A stretch of 64,000 nt of DNA. Origin: Channa striata (Eukaryota; Chordata; Actinopteri; Anabantiformes; Channidae). Where the stretch lies: NCBI GenBank assembly GCA_033026295.1, contig CM065189.1, forward strand, positions 13,645,203 through 13,709,202, given 5' to 3'. Shown here in pieces: positions 48,021 to 60,138 of the stretch. The notes under the pieces are model-generated. The model was not told the origin of the DNA. It searched no databases and worked only from the letters and a program-made list of their open reading frames with translations. The position numbers were made by a program, and so were the translations under genes. The first letter of the stretch is position 1, and each line of letters starts with the position of its first letter.

Positions 48021-51000
48021 GCTCATGTGAAGGCTAGTAGTCCACAGAGCCCAGACAGCACCGCCCGTTGGTTGGTGAGGCCTTCATGGATGGAGGGCCG
48101 CCCCTTTAAGGCAGGCGTACCTAACTTTCAGTCTTTTATTTGAGCCTGGCAGGACTGTGAGATGTGGGCACGTTGCAGACTGTAGGCGACGTTAGTTTTT
48201 TGTACTGCTCATTATATTCCTCTCCCCAGGACCCAGTGCCAGTCTGCTCTTCTGCTTGTGCTGAAGTCTGGAACCAGCTGTCCAGCTGAGCAGTGTTTAA
48301 ATGGATGCATAGTTTTTACTTTCTCTACACGGAATGGATTATATTTTATTTGTTTTTATTATTTTACATTACAGCTTCTACTGTGTAAACTGCACTTGCG
48401 GTGTTAATATTTGTACTTCTGAAATGTTACTTCATTGCATGTGGTAACACTTTGTGTTATATATAAGTTTGTGGTGTCTTTGGGTTTTTTAGCATGTGTG
48501 GTTGATTTATTTGCCTACTTTTATATGATTACATTCAAACATTGCTCAGTACATTTCATACTGGTATGTTAAAAAAATCCTATTTTTTACTCCTATAAGT
48601 TTTATGGACGCCTTCTTTGGGAAAGTTGTGTAACCCTGTAACATGGACCACAACTGTGTTATTAAACTGCTGGTTTTGTGTCACTTTTCTTGTTACTAAA
48701 ATAGGTGGATGAGTTTTGTAGCTGGTCGCAGTCGTTTTAATGTAGGAAATACAGGGGCGGGGTTAGAGGTTAGAGGGAGGGTTCTGCATATTCATACACC
48801 CCAAACTAGAACCTCAGGAATCAAGTTGAAAGTTATTTAATGTGATGTAAAATTTCTATAGGTGTTAGAGAAGCCCCACAATTAATGATATTCAAACAGA
48901 TCATTTTCCGAACAACATTCATACAAAAAACAGCTTCAGGTTTCCTCTGCCTCTATTAGAGAGAATTTTCTCATGTTCTCAATATGGTAATAACAAAAGA
49001 ACTCATTTGTTGCATTAATGGAATTCTAAGTTCTCAAATTTGTTTTCTGCAATTAACGAATTAAGGAGATTAAAATAGTGCCCATGTACCTTTTTGTCAA
49101 CCACTGCACATGAAAGCTTTCGAGCCATATATGAGGCCGGGATCTTTAATCCAAGGTTTTGAAATAGGGCTTCTAAAAATGAAGGTGTATGATGCAATAA
49201 GACAGTGTAAAAGGATTTGAGGGTAGGTACAAAGAAGACTGTGGCTAAGCCTAGTAAACACAACGCACATGGTTGATTTTCCCAAACAGGTCAAGATGAA
49301 TTTTTAATTAAAATCAGCTTCACTGTGCTTTGTGCACATGCCTCCCTCCACCCCTCACCTTTCTGTCCCTGCAGGGGATACGAGATCACAGCAGTGGGTG
49401 AAACGGTATGTGACATACGTGTAAATATTTGTTCTCTACTTGTGCGTCTGGTCTTGAAATCACTTTCTGCACACATCCCCGGCCATGCATATTTGCATAT
49501 GTGAATGCTAATACATTTTCCAGGCACGAAGCACTTCTAAAATTATGTCACTTTTTGTCCTTTAGCCATGTAAAAAATTAAAAAATAAACACATTTTGTC
49601 TTATTTAAATTACCCTACAGTTTTCCTTGGGTCAAAATTCTGGCAATATGCTAAATGCAGCATTAATGCCTTTAAGTAAAATACGAGGTTATATAACTCG
49701 AGACTTTAGTGTTCTTGTTCTGGTTAAATGTGGATTTTATGGCTGTTTTTAAGAGATCCCTGGCTGCTTTTTATGCTTGGCTGGGTATGGCCACTGGCTA
49801 AATCACTTTTCACCTTTTATGAATTAGAGTACAGCTAGTGATGTCCAGGCAGAGCCCATTCCACAGTCGCACAGTCTAGACTGAAAGGTTAGAAGAAGTG
49901 TGGGCCTCTTCGGCAGGAACATCAGTGAAATCTACTTTCTACAATAAGAGTCGTGTTCGCTGACCCAAAAGGGTTTTTGCAATAATTGAAGGTGCAAGGG
50001 CATCTCTATAACTGTAGCTTTACCTTTACAAAAGAAAATATGTGTGCCTTGGATATAATCTGACCAATATGATCTATGTTCCGGCTAAACTGAACACAGA
50101 TAGAGAATTAATCCCAAGCGGAAGTGTTACATCATGTCACCCTAAAAAAATACACCGCTCTCACAACACAAGTATAAAGAAAGAGAGTGATCAAATATTA
50201 ATCATGTTTAAAAATGTTGAATTTTAAACCATCAGTCACAAAAACCTTGAATCCTGCTCAGAGATTAAAAACACTAACGTAGGGATCAAATGTCCTTTTA
50301 AATGTTACAGTCTTTTGGTCCAATGTATATATGCTACTTTTAAACCACAGGTGTAAGTGTTAAGTTATAAATACTTGGATTCAACATTTTTTACCGATAA
50401 GTTTGTTCTTGTTGTCCAGTATAGCCGGATAATGTTTCTTTCTATTAAGTGTATATGTACATGTTGTGAGGTCTAGACATGAATTTATCACTGGCCAGTT
50501 CTGCAGACTATTCACTGCAGCAGCCAGAGCTGCAACTGGGAGTGTCTGTGCCCACACATTCACACTATCACTCAGAAAAACTAACCTGGTCACAATGACA
50601 TTTTCTATAAATCATATTTTTGGGAAATAAAAAGGGGTTGCTAACAACTAAAGAAAATGGAAAGTTAGTCGTACAACAGTGAACACATTGAAGACATTGT
50701 GCTATATGTTCAATATATAGAGAAAATAAAAGTCTTTCTCTATAGCTGAAGCATTCCATTAAGGAAACATTATTTTTCTTATAGTTATACAGTTTGGTAT
50801 ATCTGTATTAGAGCCCTAAACGTCTTGTCTAGTTATTCAAACGGTTAAGATGAGTGTTCTGTTGAGTGAGTGAGGTTGATATGTTTGTCAGTGTCCCTCC
50901 AGTCTAGAATGTCAAATTTAATGAAAAGCCCAGTGGGCTTTTTTGTGTGTTTTACAAGGGGAGAGGTTTCCAAGAAACACGAAAAACACATTATGCATCT

Positions 51001-53596
51001 GCACAGCACATGTGTAGAAATATTTAGTCAAATGCGGAATGATTTCAGAAGATACATTTTCAAATAATAATGGTTCATTGGCTTCGAGCCCTGGGGGCGT
51101 GGAAGGAAACAGCAAATGATTGGCCAAAAATGAATAAACACTCGATGCAGACACTTAGTTTAAAGATATTCTTTTGGTTTTGTTTTAAATGCTGAGGTAG
51201 TTTCATACAACACAGAACATGTGAGGCTGCAGTTCCTTCGTTTTCTCAGCACTTTCTGTCACTAAACATCTATTAAAAGTTACTGGTGTTTGACATTTTA
51301 TCACCTTATTTCACAAGGTGTTTTTCTATAGCAAATTTGTAGTTTTCATATTGTCCATAAATCTTTGTATGCATATGTTGGTGTTGCATTAATAATAGTC
51401 CTGCAATGACATGCATAATATGCAGTGGTGATTGGGGCTGTAGTGAAGTTGTGTATTTTACTCTTTTCCTCTTGAGAATTCAAAGTGAGATGGACAAAAA
51501 TAAAATGTCGTCCAGCAAACAATCACCACAAACTAACAGCTTTAAAATGACAATAACACTCGCTGTGTGTATTCCTTGGATTAAGATATCACACACACCT
51601 AACAAGAGGAGGATGGCCTGCAGTCCTTTGCTCTTCAGGCAGCACACGACAAAAACACAATTAACGGTCATGTAAAATATGTTTACTCCAGCTGAAAGAT
51701 TTACTCCTATTAAGATGAGTGAGATAAGTGCAAGTCGACATGATCCAGACATTTGGGAATACAGGAGGGGGCAGAGGAAAAAAAAAAAACTCTATTATTC
51801 TGGCCCTGTGAAAGTAAACAACATGCAACACGACCATGATGCAATGGCAGGAAACAACAGGGTCAACACTTCATTTGAAGTGTTTGTACCAGCCGAGAGG
51901 ACAGACAGGTCCTTTTGCTGTGCGACAGAACACCTTTAATCTCTTCAAGGTGTTTCTCACACACCTTAAAAGAGAGTGACGATGATAAATGAGCGGGGAA
52001 GGTGTGAACATGAGGAGATCTGAATGCTGGAGAAAGGAGGAAACTGCACGGCAAAGCACTTTTTGATTCAACTTTTGAATTTGCCACACGTGGAAGGGTG
52101 AGATTCATGCACTGAGGGGCACAAATTATTTATTTAGAGTTGATTACAGTCATTAATATAGTAAGGGAGGAGAGAAAGAGTCAGAGGGAGAGATAAATGA
52201 GTGCAGTTTGTCATCTACATTAATCAACCGGATCTCTGGAGTCGGGCCTGTGGGATGGAGGGAAGATGAAATGGTGAAATTGCAGATAAAAGACAGGCAA
52301 AGGTTGAGCCATTGCTCTACATATCCTTAAGTTAAAATCCCTCGACACAAGCAAACAGCTACAGTAAAGATATTTCTACGGTCGCTCAGCCTGCTGGGCC
52401 ACTCTTTTCACTAAATTACAGCTCTTACATTATTTCAGAACATTTAAATGCTGAAATCAACCGCAGAGTTTCCAATAACTTATGAAAAGTGTTCTTTTCA
52501 TATTTTATGAAAAGTTGTAGCATATTGTGTGTCCCATTCAATAGGTTCGGCTGATTTGTTGTCATGCTTTTGGTCTCTGTCTTGGTTTTGCTTTATTCAT
52601 TTGTCTAAATGCAGCAACACTTTTGCATGTTGGCTACTGTTGAGGCCAAACACTAATATACAGTAATATCCTTAATAACATATGACCAGTTTTACAAAAA
52701 AACAACAAAGTAATTTACTCATTTTAGGATGATTTCCTGCATGTTGATAGAACAGATGAGTGTGTTATATAAAGATAGAAAGAAACTTGTATTCAAAACC
52801 TTAAATATAGATTATGGCCTTCTTTAAAAAAGTGCATTAAAGCTCAATTAAAAAAAGATAAACCAGGAGCAAACTGTTTTAATAAAGCAATTCAAAAATA
52901 TGTGCAATTAGAATCAATAAAATCGGACTGTTTTCTCGTTTAAAACAAAGAAGTGAGACATCAAACACAGACATCAGTCCTGTTTCTTTCCAGCTGCTCC
53001 CCCTAAAACACAACCCTGCCCTCTTCACACACAGAGCGACCCACATTTGAAAGAGGAGGAAAACATCTGACAACACGCAGACTTCTTTTCAGATGTCCCC
53101 GTCCATTAGGAGCTGTGCTTTAAAGTCCAGTATTTGGTTTAGGCCGGGGCTGGGTATTTAAGAAGGATGAGGTAAGGTTCATCACTCTGGGAAATGTGTG
53201 CAACGTCTTACGAATAATGCTACTAGAAGTAATTTGTAAATGATTTCATCATCTACGGTTCATAATACCACTGAACATTCACAGAATCTGTGACAAAGCT
53301 AAAATGCCCAATGTTAATCATAATCTTCAGGCCTCAGGCAGCACTGGATCCAAGACAAACACACTTCTGTGGTGGAAATCACTGCTAGAATGCTGAATCC
53401 ACAAAAGCAAGTTGAAGCTTTACCAAGCAAAGATGCAAACATATACAAATATTATCCGGAAATACTGTAACGCCCACAGCATGGATCACTTGAACATTTG
53501 TGAAGGAACCATAATGCTGTTCATGCAACACGCAGACAATGCTTTTGTCAAGAAAGGCCTTTATTTAGCAACATGAGGCTGAATGTAATATACTGT

Positions 53597-53622
53597 ATGT
53601 ATATATATATATATATATACAC
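53597..53622 (+). repeat. (TA)n microsatellite
   Basis: About ten TA units within TATGTATATA...CACA. Confidence 0.95.
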
Positions 53623-53749
53623 ATAAGATATGTATACTGTTGGAAACTGTGATTTGTTCACAGCTTATAGGAGCTTTGTGTCTAAAAAAAAAATGCTGCG
53701 TTAGCTGACTGCTAGAAATGGCGCCAATACACTTGCCTTAAATGCTCCC

Positions 53750-53940
53750 AACGGTTTGGGACAGAGCAGCTGTACACATGGGTTCACCCACATCATCCAG
53801 ACTTTGTATGAGGGAGCTCAAGGACTAAACTTCATATAATTTCTGAAGGGTCTCACTTGGATATTCGTATTCTCACATACACCACCTCCAGATAACATCC
53901 AGAGAATTATGGGGCAGCACGGCCTCCAAGGGATCTGAAT
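53750..53940. repeat. Second copy of the ATCCAGACTTTG repeat
   Basis: It shares the CCAGACTTTG....GGGAGC block with 47.89 kb and continues with ACACCACCTCCAGATAACAT then CCAGAGAATTATGG. It is degenerate. Confidence 0.4.
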
Positions 53941-56439
53941 GAAAATCTGGAAATAGTGTTCTTCATTGACTTTCACGGGCAATCTCTAGTATCAGAGCCG
54001 TCATCTTACTGAATCACTCTGAACAAGACACGAAATCAATAAATGAAGAAAAGAAAATGAAACAAAAGTAAAGAAAAGAAAAAAAAGAATGTCTGGAATT
54101 AAATGCACAGTGTACAACAAGGAGCTTTTGCTTTTTTCGCTTTGCTGGAAGAGTTGATAATTCTGGGCCAATGGTAAATCTGATCTTTATGACTATACAA
54201 GCTGCAGAAGCTAATAGTTTCATCAAAAAATAAGTTAGTGAGTCTGAACCGTTTATTTACTGACCTATTGCATTTGTAAGAAAGGGGTTCGAGACCAACT
54301 TCTAGAGACTGGGATGCTCTTGTTTACTGCTTTTTGCAGAGCATGAACTTTGAATCTAATTTAGCTTAGTACATGGATTTTCTGGCACTTTTATTACAAT
54401 AACACATTTCAAAATGTTAAGATTTAACAATATTTACAAAAATGTCATAAATTGGTAATCTAACACGGTGGAAGTGCCTACAGGACTATTAGTGATAGTT
54501 TGAACGTGTCATCGTTTTTTTTAGAATAAAGAGTCAAAAGTGTCAACGAGTCATTGCTCTGACCTTGATTTTTCAACCATGTTGCGCTCTACATTATTCA
54601 ATATCACAGAAGTTACTTTGACATTTAGGGGATGAAACATATCTGTGTTGTAATTTTGATACTAAGAGTGACACAACACAGCAATATCTACAGAATTTAA
54701 TAAAAGGGAAATTTCCAGCACCTTCCAAGCCTATGAACACATATAAAGCCTTGCTTGAAGGTGACTACATTCCTATTTACTTTTTTAGATAATTCTGATG
54801 TTATGTCACCAAGCAGCATTTTCTAACGTTTTAACGTCCTTTTCGGTCGCTCAGAAAAAAAGAGGTGTGTAAGTCTTTCACAAAGTAAATCCTTTTGTAG
54901 CTTTAACAATGTTTCCTTTAAGACATCCTTTATTAACAATATACTTTTTTGTCGTTAATGCCATACCTTGGAACATAATCCAAACAATGACATATCCGCA
55001 AGCTATCACATCAAACACAAACTTAAATCAATGCTCTTAATCTAAAGACAAAAACATGTAGATCAGCTTTTGGAATTTTTTGTTTAGGACATACACTACG
55101 GTGTCTTTGGCATTCATATACTTTTGATGTTGTAACATTTGTCTTTTTTCACATTACAGTCTTTTCAAGTATGTGCAAACCGAGTTCTTGAACGATGCTC
55201 CGTATTAAAATGAGAAACATGTCTACATTATAAAAAAAAAAATCAAACATATCCAAAATATATGCATTGAATGTCTTTTCAATATCAGAAGCAAGGAGTG
55301 CTCTCTCATGCATGAAGTAGTTGCTGTATATCTGTCATGTTTTTATTGTGTCCAACCTCGAGCACATGTTCCACAGTCTATAGCTCACTGGTGCAGAAGG
55401 GTGACTTCATATGCTTCATTAAACCAATTCCTTAGGGAAACACATGCCCATATATAAACAAGTGATGAAGACAACATTTGCCGTATTGTTGCTAAAAGTG
55501 TATGCAGACAGGCCTAGTGCAATCAAAGTGCAATCATAAGGATAAATGACAACAATGGCCATAAATCTATGTCTTTATTGAGTCGTTGATGGCCCCTTAA
55601 GTGCATTCCAGTTTGTTAATGCTCAGCTCTGTGTATTTTTAATTGCCTCATTAAAACCATTGATTTGATCATAGAGAGGCAGCATAAATGAGGAAGACGT
55701 GCTGTCTGAACTTCACTGATTGGATGAGGAGGATACACAGAATTAGACTACTCAATATTGGTGTTTCTCAGCCAGTCAAATCAAACCCCCCCAAAAAATC
55801 GCACTTTTGCTCAAATTCTGTTCACTGCAAAAATGGATTGTTATGTACATCATTTGTTTCTCACAGGGGGATTTGCAAAGATTGTTGATTCGTAATTAGA
55901 CTGTGTGTAATGGCACAATTGAATTTTATGCAAGGCTTTGCAAGTTCTCATTTCACATACTAATCAGCAACCACTTTTAGTTGATATTCCACAGTTTAAC
56001 TGAGGCAGCAACACAATTTTTCTGAGAAGCAGTCAAAATGAAATGCTAAAATTTCATATATTCATACTTTGTATACTTCAGCTATAACATCTAGTAGTTA
56101 ATAATCCATAAAGAGTATTAACTACAACAGCACATTAAAGAATGTGACTTGGGAAAATCTCCTGGTTTTTTTTTCTACCAAAAATAATTACCATCTATAA
56201 CCGTTCTTGGCCTCTGACTTTCAGTTCACTAATTTCACTAATTTGATAATCCACTTTCGAGCTACATCAGCTAAATGCCAGAAAAATGAGGTGAGTGATT
56301 CCACCCAGATAAAAAGGAACATAATTAGTGCAAGAAGGTAAAGATAATAAAGTGATAAATGTAGGCTTGAGTTTACGAGCAGGTAACAAGGTCAGTGGGG
56401 GATTCACTGGTTTAATAAGAGATGAGGTCTATGCATGAT

Positions 56440-56585
56440 TAAAAAGGGGGAGTGAAAGGTAAAATGACACAACAGAACAAAGGAAGAGAGGATGAGGGAG
56501 AAGGAAAAGGGCAGGAGGAAGACCAAGGCGTGAGCATGTTGAAGTAGGGCTGAAAAAGTCTGAGAGGGAAACACAGAGAGTCCAA
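56440..56585 (+). repeat. Polypurine tract
   Basis: GA-rich plus strand (AGGAAGAGAGGATGAGGGAG and similar), pyrimidine-rich in the sgcz transcript. Confidence 0.65.
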
Positions 56586-56762
56586 AGTCCCGTTAAAAGT
56601 TCGAGGTGTTGTTTTCATTGAATGTGAGTGAATTACAGTCCGAAACACGGTCTCAGCTTCACTCGCTGACGCACTTTCCACAATCAAACCTTTTCAACGC
56701 TCATGCACAGACACACAACGCAGTGTCCTTGTATGGACGTGGTCCCGCTGCTCTCTAAAAGA

Positions 56763-56782
56763 ACACACACACACACACACAC
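56763..56782 (+). repeat. (CA)n microsatellite
   Basis: About ten CA units. Confidence 0.93.
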
Positions 56783-57186
56783 CCACAGAGTGACGCGTGC
56801 TATCGATACATGTTCTGCTTCATCATCAACAATCACTTGAAAATGTAAAGACAACGCAACATCCACAAACACAGACTCATGCAGGTTATGATGACTAACA
56901 GTGCAGATGGACCTGGTCAGTTTGACCACATGTAAATGTCAGTTCTGTGATAATTCGAGTGTGTATTCTCAGGTTTACACAATATTCACCTGTTCTCACC
57001 GCGTTATCATAGAAGAAATGTCTGTGTACGTGGATCTTAGAAAAGTGGCTCACACTGAAGTCGGAGGAAGTGATCGACATAAACAACAGGGATCCTTTTC
57101 GTAGCCCAAGCAGTTTGAATTGGAAAAGCAGATGCTGTGGAACTTATTCAGACTTTAACAGGGGACGAGAGGAACGAGGTTCTTGT

Positions 57187-57465
57187 TCATGAACACAGGG
57201 TTTGGTCGTCACTAACTGTAATGCCTCTCATTGAAAGTTCCCAGAACCGACCCTTGAACAAACTCCAGGTTTTGAGAGAGAGCGGGAGAGTGGCGGATTC
57301 CTCCCTGCAACTCCGACATGCACATTTGATCATTGTTCTCCTTATGAACACTGATATTATCTGCTGCAAGACAGTTCGTTTCCTAGGCAATGACCTTGTT
57401 CTTGGCGTGATCTTTTTTGGTCGGCCACTCCTGGGGAGGGTAACAGCAGTTCTGAAGGTTTTCAT
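57187..57465 (-). pseudogene. Tc1-like transposase fragment (decayed)
   Basis: A 92-codon minus-strand frame begins MKTFRTAVTLPRSGRPKKIT and continues PRTRSLPRK. The K(T)FRT...LPR.GRP.K.(T/S)PR block is the linker between the two helix-turn-helix motifs of Tc1/mariner transposases, including the GRPR-like AT-hook. After about residue 30 the similarity fades, a frameshift is likely, and no DDE catalytic motifs follow before the TGA. The longer plus-strand frame over the same bases (57137-57499) is its antisense shadow. Confidence 0.6.
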
Positions 57466-58254
57466 TCGTACACAAAAGATCAGCTTCTTCTTCTTCTAGT
57501 TTGAGCCTTGACAAACTTATACAAACATCTATTTTCAAGATCACCTTGCTCTAACGTCCCCTTCATAGAAACCGATAATAGCAGAGGGCTGTGTTTTTCT
57601 TATTCTCATAATCTACATTTTACAGTCTTTCAAATTTTATCAGCCTAGTAGAATACAGTAGAATACTGAGCATCTTAATTACTTGATTTAGCATCAAAAC
57701 TCCAAGTTCTCCAGCATCCTTATGGTCATTGACACGCTATAGGGGAAGGTAATGTATTGAGGTGTGATGAAGGGGAAACAGACCTGTAGAGCTGATATGA
57801 GATGCCCAAGGCCAACAGATGGACTGAACTCAGATACTCTTTCTTGAGAGACAGACCTTTAGGGGCCACAAGGAAGAAAACGCTCTGTGCATATGTTCTT
57901 TCTTCTATCCGTCATATAAGATTCAATAGAGTATGGTAAGCTGTGAGGGCTCCCTACAAACTCATTTTTATTATCGCACTGGAAAGCAAAACTGCTCTAC
58001 ACTTTTTGAGTTCAGAGTTGCCGTACATTAATGCCCCTTGATATCTTTAGTATAAGCCTCACACACAGGCCTGTTTGGAAAACATGGACGTTTTTCGGAT
58101 TGGTTTGCCGACATCACCCTGCAGGAAGTCTGCAGGATCAAAGTACTAAAATAATAATTCCACATGTATCACTACTTGATGCTCACAGACAAAAGAAATG
58201 TGAGGCACCAAGCAAGACGTCTGCTCAAAGTGCAATTAGGGCAAATGTTCCCTG

Positions 58255-58311
58255 CAAACAGGTCTGTGTGTCTGTGCAAAGGCCTTAAGCCACAATCACC
58301 TTGGCTGTTTG
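58255..58311 (-). ncRNA. Candidate microRNA-like hairpin with partial miR-383 similarity
   Basis: On the sgcz sense (minus) strand the 57 nt fold as CAAACAG paired with CTGTTTG (7 bp), an internal loop (CCAAG against ACAGAC), then GTGATTGTG paired with CACAGACAC (8 of 9 positions including one G-T) and a 14-nt loop. The 5' arm contains AAGGTGATTGTGGCTT (58302-58287), identical over 16 nt to the 3' two-thirds of mature miR-383-5p and its next base as I recall them. In mammals that microRNA lies in an SGCZ intron in the same orientation. The seed part (miR-383 begins AGATCAG) is not conserved here, where AAACAGCC precedes the match. It could be a diverged orthologue, a dead copy or a coincidence. 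Confidence 0.35.
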
Positions 58312-58316
58312 GCTAA

Positions 58317-58318
<2 letters not shown>

Positions 58319-58366
<48 letters not shown>
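58319..58366 (+). repeat. (TA)n microsatellite, about 24 units
   Basis: A long uninterrupted TA run followed by CACACAAACACACA and a shorter TA run. It starts only eight bases from the hairpin at 58255-58311. Confidence 0.97.
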
Positions 58367-58372
<6 letters not shown>

Positions 58373-58589
58373 AACACACATATATATAGACAGACTATAT
58401 ATTTTTTGAACAAACTAACTGGCTTCGTTGGACAAAAAATTGTATTTAGTCCGACCTTTGCACCTACATGTCTGTTGGGGAGAATGTCTTAAAGTTTTCT
58501 TAAGTGATAAGTGATCATCTTATTTCAGAACTTCCTATAGTTCTTCTTCCGAGCTTACAGACTTTATCCTTCAAGTCACCTAGTACAAT

Positions 58590-58830
58590 GCCTGTATTAT
58601 GCGCGTGAGTTCGTGCGTGTAGCGCACTGCTCCGTTCCGAATTGTCGGGAGGATTAAAAGCTGGCGAATGGGCGTGTCGATGACGCTGCTATCACTCGAC
58701 TGTCAAGTGATGCACGGATCCAACGTGTTGTAAACCGAACCCTGTTGTCCACAGCCTTTGGCCCAAGAGAGTTCAATACATCCTGAGTGCAAGACGAGGT
58801 CTCAGTAAACACTTGTCACCATAGAATATA
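58590..58830. other. CpG-rich patch of unknown origin
   Basis: About 16 CpG dinucleotides fall in roughly 140 bp (58599-58741), far above the CpG-poor surroundings. It is followed by ACATCCTGAGTGCAAGACGA and TCTCAGTAAACACTTGTCAC, then AT-rich sequence. This could be part of a relatively young LTR or other insertion, or a small regulatory CpG island. No open frame is supported. Confidence 0.35.
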
Positions 58831-60103
58831 GAACAGTTTTGTGTTATTATTTCTGTATTTTGTTGTTGCATTCTCATAAGATTTTCTGTTTGGCAAGTAA
58901 ACATTTATTGTCATCATAGCCTTGTTAAACCAATGAACCTTCTAGTGGATCTAGAGGTTTGAACAGTGTTATATGTCCAACAATTATTATAAAATCAGTA
59001 AATTATACCGACCAAATGAATTAAAATAGGAAAGGTTTTTTGTTTTGTCACCCTCCTGCAGTTCAGATGATTACCTTTTTTATAGTTGATATAGAATACA
59101 ATATATGGACAACTTTTTGTTTGATATAGAATACAGTGTAGGTACAAGTGTGTCTTGGTGTGTTAATGTACTGGTCTAAATGTTTGTGGACATTCCACCT
59201 TTCCACTGACTGTGATGGGTCTGCGCCTCTTTTACAAGCCGGGTTGAGCTGTTCCTCTGCTGAGTTTCGGTGATGAATACTAATAAGGGGTTTACTGAGG
59301 CGGAACATTTCTGCTTCTGATGTGGCAGGCGACTGGTGAGGGAAATAACCATCTTACTTTAAGGATTTCTGAGTATCCCTACGAGGGAACTGAGTGTGTG
59401 TTGTTGGTGTGTGTGTATGTGCATGTGTGTGTAGCAAAAGTGCTGCTGAGTCAGCGCACAAGGAGCAGGACACAGCAGGTGCGTGCGTGCGTGTGTGTGC
59501 ACACGTGTGCTTCTATTTGATATCTAGTTATGGCCAAAAATTGTAAATTCTAACGCAGTTTGGATGTCATGGTGAAGTGAGGACACTTTGCTGGTCCTAA
59601 CAAGTTCAAAGGGCTTTCGGAGGGTTAAGAACAGATTTTAGGAGTAGAGTTAGAATCAAGGTTAGACAGTCAGCTCTGATTTGTAGGGTTAAGATACGGG
59701 GCTGAACTTGTGCATGTTGTGTGTGCTTATGACTTATGCATATGCCAAAGTGGTTAATGATGGTGTGTGAGAAGGTTGACAGAACCTGATGTGTGTAAAC
59801 GTAATGAGTGCAACATAATGATCATATCTGTAAAAGATGCACTGATGTGCAATTGGGATTTTCACAAGTTAGCAGCTGACTGTGTGTTTATGACGTACGA
59901 GCTGGCTGCATTAGACCGTCTGTTAATCTCCAGCTGTAAAACAAACTGATTTGTGCGACTCCAACATGGGCAAACCGACACATGTAGACGCAGACACACA
60001 TCGGCATTAAAGTCCTTTTCGCGGTGAGGAAAGCAGTTTTAGGGGGTTTTAACAGCAAGAGGTGAGCTGTCAGGGATTTCAGACTTTTAAAGTACCAGAG
60101 GGG

Positions 60104-60105
<2 letters not shown>

Positions 60106-60136
<31 letters not shown>
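60106..60136 (+). repeat. (TG)n microsatellite
   Basis: About fifteen TG units. Confidence 0.97.

Positions 60137-60138
<2 letters not shown>

Noticed and set aside
56684..56929. 81-codon minus-strand frame considered as an upstream sgcz exon
   Set aside because: No sarcoglycan motifs; part of it is the translated CA repeat.
57137..57499. 120-codon plus-strand frame
   Set aside because: Antisense to the Tc1-like transposase relic, which explains its openness.
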